Assembly (NCBI GenBank): GCA_937891825.1 | Contig: CALAHN010000119.1 | Location: forward strand, 1 to 37,863 | Reading direction: 5' to 3' | Source: an uncultured Alphaproteobacteria bacterium | Lineage (GTDB): Bacteria; Pseudomonadota; Alphaproteobacteria; Bin95 | Length of the DNA stretch: 37,863 nt | In this document: positions 25,963 through 32,766 of the stretch, one piece after another | Numbering within the stretch: the first letter of the stretch is position 1 | Layout of the letters: each line of letters opens with the position of its first letter | Translations under genes and position numbers: made by a program | Notes under the pieces: generated by a model | Seen by the model: only the letters and a program-made list of their open reading frames with translations | What the model was told of the DNA's origin: nothing | The model's database searches: none

Positions 25963-26284
25963 CGCCCCGCCGGCGGAGCCGGTCTTCAAGGCGCCCTGGG
26001 AAGCCCAGGCGTTCGCCATGGCGGTAGAGAGCCATCGCCGCGGTGTCTTCGCCTGGCCTGAGTTCGCAGCAGCGCTCTCCGCCGAACTGCTCGCGGCCGG
26101 CGCCGGACAGGACGGCGACGATTATTATGAGCATTGGCTAACGGCGCTGGAGAAACTGCTCGCCGCCAAAGCCGCCATCCCGGAGGCGGAGCGCCTGACC
26201 CGCTATGCCGCCTGGGACGCCGCCGCGAAGGCGACGCCCCACGGCGAACCGATCGTGCTGGGACGCGGCGCGAAAGCCTCGTAG
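25925..26284 (+). CDS. Nitrile hydratase accessory/activator protein
   Basis: This small protein, about 119 residues, has the nitrile hydratase accessory domain homologous to the beta-subunit N-terminus: EPVFKAPWEAQAFAMAV and YYEHWLTALEKLL line up with the same segments of the beta subunit. In cobalt systems such proteins form a complex with alpha, insert cobalt and exchange into the alpha-beta enzyme. The start is uncertain: the ATG at 25925 overlaps the beta gene by 38 bases and lacks a good ribosome site. A TTG at 25949 overlaps by 14 bases, has GGGA upstream and would give 111 residues. Confidence 0.87.
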   Translation: MSISGIAILIRPDAPPAEPVFKAPWEAQAFAMAVESHRRGVFAWPEFAAALSAELLAAGAGQDGDDYYEHWLTALEKLLAAKAAIPEAERLTRYAAWDAAAKATPHGEPIVLGRGAKAS

Positions 26285-26308
26285 AGCTTGCCCCTCAAGG
26301 CCCTACGG

Positions 26309-27289
26309 TTACGCGCCGCCGCGCGCCGCCTCGGGATTGATGACGTTAATCGGGGCGCCAGCGGCGAAGGCGTTGATCTGGTCGAAGATGTCCGTGAATT
26401 GCAGATTGTATTCGTCTTCCGTCACGTAGCCGATGTGAGGCGTCGCGAGAAGGTTCGGGCAGGCCAGCAGGGGGTCGTCCGGATCGGTCAGGGGCTCGGC
26501 CTCGAATACGTCGATGGCGGCCTTGCCCGGCCGGCCGGCTCTGAGCGCCGCCAGAAGCGCCCCCGACGCCACGAGGCCGGCGCGCGAGGTATTCACGAAA
26601 AGCGCGTCCGCCCGCATCGCCGCCAGGTCCGCCGCCGTGATCAGGCCCATGGTCGCGGGCTTCAGGCGCACATGCACGCTGACGATATCCGCCTCGCGGA
26701 AGAAAGCGTCCCGGCTCGCCGCGACCGTGACGCCATCGGCTGCGGCCCGGGCGCGGCCATCGGGCGAGGCCCACCAGATGACCGGCATGCCGAAGGCCTT
26801 CGCATAATCCGCGACTGCGCGGGCGATCCGGCCATAGCCATAGAGGCCAAGCGTCCGGCCCCGGATCGAGCGGCCGACGCCCATCTGCCAGCCGCCCGCC
26901 TTCAGCGACGCCGCCTGTTGCGGGATCTGGCGCATGGCCGCCAGGATCAGCGCCCAGGTCAGCTCCGCCGTCGCGAAGGAGGGCGTGTCCGCATGCTGGC
27001 TGGAGCACAGCAGAACGCCCTGCGCCGTCAGGGCGTCGACATCGATATGCGGGTAGACGCTGCGTTGGCTGACGAGTTGCAGGCGCGGCAAGCGGGCGAT
27101 CAACGGCGCCCGGATCGCCGTCCGCTCCCGGAACAGGCAGACGGCCTCGGCATCGGCAAGGCGGTCCGCCAGAATGTCGACATCTTCAACATGGTCCGTC
27201 CAGACCGTGACGTCATGGCCCTTCAGCTTGGCGAAGCACGGCAGGCCGCGCAGCGTGTCATACCAATCGTCGAGAATATGCACCTTCAT
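26309..27289 (-). CDS. D-isomer-specific 2-hydroxyacid dehydrogenase family protein
   Basis: This 326-residue NAD(P)-dependent dehydrogenase has the Rossmann motif GLYGYGRIA (about 148-156). The family catalytic positions are present: Arg in NTSRAGL, Glu in DVFEAEPL and His in TPHIGY. The phosphoglycerate dehydrogenase group is the closest general match, but it lacks the ACT domain of SerA and the substrate is not predictable. A G-rich ribosome site precedes the ATG. It starts 16 bases after the luciferase-like gene, so the two are one operon, and it ends 24 bases from the convergent nitrile hydratase accessory gene. Confidence 0.88.
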   Translation of the reverse strand: MKVHILDDWYDTLRGLPCFAKLKGHDVTVWTDHVEDVDILADRLADAEAVCLFRERTAIRAPLIARLPRLQLVSQRSVYPHIDVDALTAQGVLLCSSQHADTPSFATAELTWALILAAMRQIPQQAASLKAGGWQMGVGRSIRGRTLGLYGYGRIARAVADYAKAFGMPVIWWASPDGRARAAADGVTVAASRDAFFREADIVSVHVRLKPATMGLITAADLAAMRADALFVNTSRAGLVASGALLAALRAGRPGKAAIDVFEAEPLTDPDDPLLACPNLLATPHIGYVTEDEYNLQFTDIFDQINAFAAGAPINVINPEAARGGA

Positions 27290-27305
27290 CCGGTCGGTCC
27301 CCCTG

Positions 27306-28385
27306 CTACAGACGCGCCATCACATGGCGGGCGAAATCTGAGAAATTCTCGCGCATCCGGGCCGCCGGCGGTAACAGCACGACTTCCTTCAAACCCGCCG
27401 CCGCCAGTTGCCCAAGCCGCTCGACGATCGCATCCGGCTCGCCCACGAGGCCGCCCGCGACCTGGATCAGCTCCGGCGTCACGAAGCGGCGTTCGGCTGG
27501 CGGGCAGAAGGCGCAATGGCCTTCATGCAACGTCAGGTGACGCCGCTCCGGCGGCATCGTCGTTTCGACATAGCGCTTGTAATCTTCCCAGACGCCGCGG
27601 GCGCGGTCGGAGACGAACCGGTCGTGGCCGCGTTCCTGATACAGCTCGAACCAGTAATGCAGCGTCGAGACGACGGCGCTGTCGATTTGATCGATCACCC
27701 GCTCGCTCTTCAGCGTCTCGCCCGGCCGCAGCACGCAGGCGAAGGTCAGGGCGGACGTGTGATAGTCCGCCGGCCAGTCGCGGCCCGCCGCCGCCGCTCC
27801 AGCTCGGGCGATATCGAGATTGCGGGCGAGCACGCCAAGCGGCTCGTTGCCGGCGCAGATGCGGCCGTCGCCATACGCGCCCGCCGCCGCCAGGGCTTTC
27901 GGCCCGTTCGCCGCGACATAGATCGGCGGCGGTTCGTCGAGGTTGAGACACCCCAACTGCCGGTCCAGAAAGCGGATCGGCTTCGGGCCATGGCCCGCGT
28001 CGTACTCGACCTCCTCGCCGGCCAGCAGGCCGCGCACGACGCTGAGATAGTCCCCGAACGCCGCCGCCCCGATCGGCCGCGCGCCCATGATGCGCATGGC
28101 CGTGTGGCCCGTGCCGATGCCGAGGAAGGCGCGGCCGGGCGCCAGCGCGTTGATCGAGGCGATGGAATGGGCCGTCACCGGCGCCGGCCGCGTCCCGGCG
28201 ATGGCGACGCCCGTGCCGAGCTTGATCCGGCTGGTATGATGCGCCGCAAGCGCCAGGGTCGCGTAGGCGTCGGACCAGATCATCTGGCTGTCGGGCGCCC
28301 AGCCGCGATCGTAGCCCAGATTCTCAAGCTCCTTAAAAATCCGCCAGTCGTCGATCTTCGTCGCGACCATGCCGCCGAATTGCAT
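27306..28385 (-). CDS. LLM-class oxidoreductase (methylene-H4MPT reductase-like)
   Basis: This 359-residue luciferase-like TIM-barrel protein resembles the F420-dependent reductase branch: RIKLGTGVAIAGTRPAPVTA and GRAFLGIGTGHTAMRIMG are the usual core segments, with PPIYVAANGPKALAAAG in the second half. The start at 28385 has an AGAGGAG site six bases upstream; a longer frame exists but has no such site. FMN or F420 may be the cofactor. It is the first gene of a two-gene operon with the 2-hydroxyacid dehydrogenase. The 110-base gap upstream of it holds no gene and presumably its promoter. Confidence 0.84.
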   Translation of the reverse strand: MQFGGMVATKIDDWRIFKELENLGYDRGWAPDSQMIWSDAYATLALAAHHTSRIKLGTGVAIAGTRPAPVTAHSIASINALAPGRAFLGIGTGHTAMRIMGARPIGAAAFGDYLSVVRGLLAGEEVEYDAGHGPKPIRFLDRQLGCLNLDEPPPIYVAANGPKALAAAGAYGDGRICAGNEPLGVLARNLDIARAGAAAAGRDWPADYHTSALTFACVLRPGETLKSERVIDQIDSAVVSTLHYWFELYQERGHDRFVSDRARGVWEDYKRYVETTMPPERRHLTLHEGHCAFCPPAERRFVTPELIQVAGGLVGEPDAIVERLGQLAAAGLKEVVLLPPAARMRENFSDFARHVMARL

Positions 28386-28495
28386 GTCATGCTCCTCTGC
28401 CGAAACCGTAAGGGCGGCGACAGGCGCGCACAAGCGCGAGAGCAAGCCCGGATGGAACAAGGGCGATCAAGCGATGCGGTTCAGGGATATAGCTC

Positions 28496-28792
28496 TTATA
28501 ACTCGAGATTTCTTGCGACATCCATTCGCTGATGCAGGATGCGCACAATGACGATCAAACCGTCCGCTTCGGTTCTAAAATACAGCGTATGCGAGCCGAC
28601 ATGGAGTTTGCGATACCCCGAACGGACATCGACGGGACGGCTCTGGCGCATGCCTGCGGCTAGCGCTAGGCAGGCGTCGCGAATTTGATTAATGTACCGC
28701 TCCGCCTGATCGACATTCGAATTGGCGGCGGTGTAGTCCCAGATTGCATCCACATCGCCTGCCGCGGCAGGCGTCAGGACATAGCCGGTCAC
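28496..28792 (-). CDS. parE: ParE-family toxin of a type II toxin-antitoxin module
   Basis: This 98-residue RelE/ParE-superfamily protein has AAAGDVDAIWDYTAANSNV and the central RSGYRKLHVGSHTLYFR. It ends in IVIVRILHQRMDVARNL, the ParE C-terminal pattern. ParE toxins poison DNA gyrase. Its ATG overlaps the parD stop by four bases, the usual antitoxin-first order. Length is normal and the frame is intact. Confidence 0.93.
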   Translation of the reverse strand: MTGYVLTPAAAGDVDAIWDYTAANSNVDQAERYINQIRDACLALAAGMRQSRPVDVRSGYRKLHVGSHTLYFRTEADGLIVIVRILHQRMDVARNLEL

Positions 28793-29037
28793 TTTGCCGC
28801 CTTGGCCGCGCGCTTGCGCGCCGTGAATGCGTCGAAGTCAAAGGGTTTGGGTTTGCCGGACGCCTCGCCGGCGATCAGTTCCGCCTGGAGGGCTTTGACC
28901 TTTGCCTCATGTTCTTCAAGCAATCTCAGGCCCGCCCTGACGACATCGCTGGCGGACCCGTAACGGCCGCCCTCCACCTGTGCGTCAATAAATGCGACGA
29001 AATGATCGCCGAGGGAAACCGATGTATTGCGCGGCAT
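28789..29037 (-). CDS. parD: ParD-family antitoxin
   Basis: This 82-residue ribbon-helix-helix antitoxin carries the N-terminal pattern NTSVSLGDHFVAFIDAQVEGGRYGSASDVVRAGLRLLE in shortened form (NTSVSLGDHF, then GRYGSASDVVRAGLRLLEE). A charged C-terminal tail binds and neutralises ParE. The start at 29037 has AGGAG about six bases upstream; a longer frame has no support. ParD normally represses its own promoter, and an AT-rich promoter-like stretch lies just upstream. Confidence 0.93.
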   Translation of the reverse strand: MPRNTSVSLGDHFVAFIDAQVEGGRYGSASDVVRAGLRLLEEHEAKVKALQAELIAGEASGKPKPFDFDAFTARKRAAKAAK

Positions 29038-29063
29038 GACACGCTCCTCTGCACTGATGCCAA

Positions 29064-29092
29064 CATATACCAAAATCCCGTATTTCTAAACT
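29064..29092 (-). promoter_or_regulatory. Putative parDE promoter/operator
   Basis: Reading the minus strand, TATATG (29069-29064) is a fair -10 element. It lies 27 bases before the parD ATG, giving a short leader containing the AGGAG site. The region is much richer in A and T than the surroundings. An ATAC/GTAT inverted pair overlaps the -10 (ATACCAAAATCCCGTAT on the plus strand) and could be part of the ParD operator. The -35 is weak. The remaining gap to 29206 contains no gene; the promoter of the acyl-CoA dehydrogenase operon should be there. Confidence 0.35.
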
Positions 29093-29206
29093 GCGGCTTG
29101 CATGCGCATTTGACGCGACGGCTCGGCGCCCCGCCGATTGCAACGGCGGCAGCGATGTTGGAAACTAGGGTTCATTCCAATTCACCGGACCAGAAGCGAA
29201 GATCGA

Positions 29207-30307
29207 ATGCAATTCACGCACTCAGAAGAACAAGAAGAGTTCCGGACCGCGCTCCGGCGGTTCCTGGAGGCCAAGTCCCCGACGGCCGAGGTGCGCAGGC
29301 GCATGGCGACCGATGCGGGATATGACGAAGCCGTTTGGAAAAGCCTCGCCCAGGACCTGGCGCTGACGGCGCTGCATATCCCGGAGGCCTATGGCGGCGC
29401 CGGTTTCGGCGTGACGGAGCTTGGCATCGCCTGCGAGGAAATGGGCCGCGCCTTGCTCTGCGCGCCGTTCTTCGCGACGACGGTGATGGCCGCGACCGCC
29501 ATCCTCGAAGGCGGCTCGGACGATCAGAAGCGCGCGCTATTGCCGGCGCTCGCGGCCGGCGACCGCATCGCGACCCTCGCCGTCGCGGAGCCCGGCGGCG
29601 ACTGGGACGCGGCCAATATCACGATGACAGCGACCGCCGACGGCCTGACCGGCGCCAAGTCCTATGTCCTGGACGGCATGACGGCGGATCTGATCGTCGT
29701 CGCGGCGAAGCAGCCCGACGGCGCGCTTGGCTTGTATCTCGTCGAAGGCGGCGCAAGGGGCCTCACGCGGCGGGCGCTCGCGTCGGTCGATCCGACCCGG
29801 AAGCTGGCGCGGCTCGACTTCGATCGGACGCCCGCGGCGCTGCTGGCCGGCGACGGGGCGGCGGCATACGAAAAGACCCTCGACACGGCGCTCGCCTGCC
29901 TCGCCCATGAAATGGCCGGCGGAGCCGAGCGGCTCCGCGAGGATGCCCTCGAATATGTGTCGATGCGCATGCAGTTCGGCCGCTCCATCGCCTCCTTCCA
30001 GGTGACGAAGCACAAGGCCGCCGACATGCTGCTGGAAGTCGAACTGGCGAAAGCGGCGGCCTATAGCGCCGCCTCCGCCATCGACGACGGCGACGCGGAT
30101 GCCTCAGGCGTCGCGTCGCTCGCCAAGTCGGCCGGGTCGGATACCTATATCCAGACCGCGATCCACGCCGTGCAGATGCATGGCGGCATCGGCTTCACCG
30201 CCGAGAACGACACCCAACTCTGGTTCAAGCGCGCGAAAGCCAGCGAGGCCTTCCTCGGCACGGCGACGCGCCACCGCGAACGCATGCTCGCCCATTGGAG
30301 CGCCTGA
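29207..30307 (+). CDS. Acyl-CoA dehydrogenase, alpha-like (FAD-binding) subunit
   Basis: This 366-residue acyl-CoA dehydrogenase has EAYGGAGFGVTELGI in the N-terminal domain and AVAEPGG in the middle strand domain. The FAD-binding RMQFGRSIASFQVTKHKAADM and the C-terminal MHGGIGFTAENDTQLWFKRA follow. It oxidises an acyl-CoA at the alpha-beta bond, passing electrons to ETF. It starts at 29207, where the open frame gives the canonical MQFTHSEEQEEFR opening. The next dehydrogenase begins two bases after its stop, suggesting a heteromeric enzyme. Confidence 0.9.
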   Translation: MQFTHSEEQEEFRTALRRFLEAKSPTAEVRRRMATDAGYDEAVWKSLAQDLALTALHIPEAYGGAGFGVTELGIACEEMGRALLCAPFFATTVMAATAILEGGSDDQKRALLPALAAGDRIATLAVAEPGGDWDAANITMTATADGLTGAKSYVLDGMTADLIVVAAKQPDGALGLYLVEGGARGLTRRALASVDPTRKLARLDFDRTPAALLAGDGAAAYEKTLDTALACLAHEMAGGAERLREDALEYVSMRMQFGRSIASFQVTKHKAADMLLEVELAKAAAYSAASAIDDGDADASGVASLAKSAGSDTYIQTAIHAVQMHGGIGFTAENDTQLWFKRAKASEAFLGTATRHRERMLAHWSA

Positions 30308-30309
30308 AG

Positions 30310-31572
30310 ATGACTGACGCAGATATGACTGAAGCCCAGGTCCGCGCCGATGTGCGCGCCTACCTCAAGGCGAATTGGGACCCGAACCGCAGCCTGGTCG
30401 ACTGGCGCAAGATGCTGGCCGAGTCCGGTTGGGGCATGCCCCATTGGCCGAAGCAATGGTTCGGGCGCGGCCTGCCATCGGGCATGACGCCGATCGTCGA
30501 TGAGGAATTCGAAGCCGTCGGCGCCGTCGGCGTCGCCAAGATGGGCATCCGCGTGCTGGCGGCGGCGACCATCCTCGCCCACGGCACGGACGCGCACAAA
30601 GCCAGGTTCCTGCCCGGCATCCTGACCGGCGAGGAAACCTGGTGCCAGCTTTTCAGCGAACCCGGCAGCGGCTCCGACCTGGCCGGCGCCGCGACCAGGG
30701 CCGATCTCAAGGACGGCAAGTGGATCGTCAACGGCCAGAAGGTCTGGACGACCAGCGCCCATCACGCCCATTTTGGCTTGCTGCTGGCCCGGACGGACTG
30801 GGACGCGGTTAAGCACAAGGGCCTCAGCTACTTCCTCATCGACATGCATCAGCCCGGCATTCAGGTGCACCAGTTGGCGCAGATGAACGGCCATGCCTCG
30901 TTCAATCAGGTGTTCCTGACGGACGCCGTGGTCGAGCCGGAAAACCAGTTGGGCGAACTCGGCGAAGGCTGGAAAGTCGCGACCACGACCCTGATGAACG
31001 AGCGACGCGGCGCCGATTCGGCCCGCAAGTATGAAGGCGGCAGCGACCGGCCCGGACGCATATACGAGGAAGAGCGGGCGGAGATCGCGACCGTCATGGC
31101 GCCCTACACCTGGTATCCCCAGCGCACCGGCCGGGTCGATCTGTTGATCCCCCATGCGAAGGCCAAAGGCGTTTACGACGACCCTGAAGTCCGCCAGGAA
31201 GTCGCCCGCGCGCTGACGCTGGCGAAATCGGCGGAGTGGACCGCCCGCCGCGCCCGCGCGGCCCAGGCGCTTGGCCGCCCGCCAGGGCCGGAAGGCTCTA
31301 TCGGCAAGCTGGCGGCGAGCCATGTCGCCCGCGCCATGAACAAGGCCCACACGCTGATCGCCGGCGCCGACGCGATGCTGACCGGCGCGGACGGCCATAT
31401 GGACGGCGTCATCGCGGAAATCCTGGTCTCGACCCCAGCCATCTCGATCGCCGGCGGCACGGACGAAATCCAGCGGAACATCATCTCCGAGCGCATTCTG
31501 CAGATGCCCAAGGAGAACCGCACCGATACCGACCGGCCCTTCCGAGACGTGCCGCGCAACCAGGTCGGGTGA
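30310..31572 (+). CDS. Acyl-CoA dehydrogenase, beta-like partner subunit
   Basis: This 420-residue acyl-CoA dehydrogenase of the longer FadE-type partner class has WGMPHWPKQWFGRGL, LFSEPGSGSDLAG and NGQKVWTTSAHHA, and a C-terminal GGTDEIQRNIISERIL. The RxQFG flavin-binding motif present in the preceding gene is absent. This is the pattern reported for alpha2beta2 dehydrogenases that share one FAD site between two proteins. The ATG at 30310 has GGAG nine bases upstream; an earlier in-frame ATG overlaps the previous gene. Substrate unknown. Confidence 0.9.
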   Translation: MTDADMTEAQVRADVRAYLKANWDPNRSLVDWRKMLAESGWGMPHWPKQWFGRGLPSGMTPIVDEEFEAVGAVGVAKMGIRVLAAATILAHGTDAHKARFLPGILTGEETWCQLFSEPGSGSDLAGAATRADLKDGKWIVNGQKVWTTSAHHAHFGLLLARTDWDAVKHKGLSYFLIDMHQPGIQVHQLAQMNGHASFNQVFLTDAVVEPENQLGELGEGWKVATTTLMNERRGADSARKYEGGSDRPGRIYEEERAEIATVMAPYTWYPQRTGRVDLLIPHAKAKGVYDDPEVRQEVARALTLAKSAEWTARRARAAQALGRPPGPEGSIGKLAASHVARAMNKAHTLIAGADAMLTGADGHMDGVIAEILVSTPAISIAGGTDEIQRNIISERILQMPKENRTDTDRPFRDVPRNQVG

Positions 31573-31588
31573 GCTTGAAGGACCGCCC

Positions 31589-32755
31589 ATGAGCATCGAT
31601 TTCACCGAGGAACAGGTCCAGATCCGGGAAAGCGTCGCCCGGCTCTGCGCCGACTTCGGGGACGAGTACTGGCTGAAGCGCGATAGCGACGGCCAGTTCC
31701 CGGAGGATTTCTGCCAGGCCATCGCCGACCAGGGCTTCATGGGCATCGCCATGCCGGAAGCTTATGGCGGCTCCGGCCTGGGGATCACGGAAGCGGCGAT
31801 CCTGATGCAGGCGATCTCCCAGTCCGGCGCCGGCAATGGCGGCGTCTCCTCCGTCAGCCTCGGCATTTTCGGGCTGAACCCGGTCGTCCGGTACGGCACG
31901 GAAGCGCAGAAAGCGCGCATGCTGCCGCCGGTCATCAGCCGGCAGGACATCGCCTGCTTCGGCGTGACGGAGCCGAATACCGGCCTCGACACCACGCGCC
32001 TCAAGACCAAAGCCGTGCGCAAGGGCGACCGGTATATCGTCCATGGCCAGAAGACCTGGATGAGCACGGCCCAGGTCGCGAACAAGGTGCTGCTGATCGC
32101 CCGGACGGCGGACGAAAGCGCGACCGCCCGGCCGATGGACGGGCTGACCCTGTTCTTCACGGACCTGGACCGGTCGAAGGTCGAAATCCGCGAAATCGAC
32201 AAGATGGGCCGGAAATGCGTCGATTCGAACCAGGTCTTCATCGACGGCCTGGAAATCCCGGTCGAAAACCGGATCGGCGACGAGTGCAAGGGGTTCCGCT
32301 ACCTGCTGGATGGCATCAACCCCGAACGCATCCTGATCGCCGCCGGCCTTGTCGGCCTCGGCCGCGCCGCCCTCAAACGCGCGACGGACTATGCCAAGCA
32401 GCGCGAGGTCTTCGGCCGCCCGATCGGCATGAACCAGGCGATCCAGCATCCCCTGGCTGAAAACTGGGCCGAGCTTGAGGCGGCCAATCTGATGGCGTTC
32501 CGGGCCGCGCAGCTCTACGACCGGGGCGAAGACGCCGGCGCCATGGCGAACGCCGCGAAATACCTGGCGGGCGAGGCGACGTTCAAAGCCTGCAATACCG
32601 CGATCCTGACCCATGGCGGCATGGGCTACGCTAAGGAATATCATGTCGAACGCTATCTCCGGGAAGCGATCATCCATCGCATCGCGCCGATCACGCCGCA
32701 CCTGATCCTCTGCTACATCGCCGAGCGCGTGCTCGGCCTGCCCAAGTCCTACTAG
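31589..32755 (+). CDS. Acyl-CoA dehydrogenase (homomeric type)
   Basis: This 388-residue acyl-CoA dehydrogenase is of normal architecture, with AMPEAYGGSGLGITEAA, the FAD/substrate segment FGVTEPNTGLDTT and NGQK-like HGQKTWMSTA. REVFGRPIGMNQAIQHPLAE and a C-terminal THGGMGYAKEYHVERYLRE follow. It starts 16 bases after the second dehydrogenase with GAAGGA upstream and is followed by the carboxyltransferase after 11 bases. It is probably a separate step in the same acyl-CoA pathway. Confidence 0.93.
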   Translation: MSIDFTEEQVQIRESVARLCADFGDEYWLKRDSDGQFPEDFCQAIADQGFMGIAMPEAYGGSGLGITEAAILMQAISQSGAGNGGVSSVSLGIFGLNPVVRYGTEAQKARMLPPVISRQDIACFGVTEPNTGLDTTRLKTKAVRKGDRYIVHGQKTWMSTAQVANKVLLIARTADESATARPMDGLTLFFTDLDRSKVEIREIDKMGRKCVDSNQVFIDGLEIPVENRIGDECKGFRYLLDGINPERILIAAGLVGLGRAALKRATDYAKQREVFGRPIGMNQAIQHPLAENWAELEAANLMAFRAAQLYDRGEDAGAMANAAKYLAGEATFKACNTAILTHGGMGYAKEYHVERYLREAIIHRIAPITPHLILCYIAERVLGLPKSY

Positions 32756-32766
32756 GATCAAGCGCC

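Noticed and set aside
26288-27946. A 552-codon open frame on the plus strand
   Set aside because: It is antisense to the 2-hydroxyacid dehydrogenase and a luciferase-like gene, with a low-complexity Arg/Pro-rich translation and no domain.
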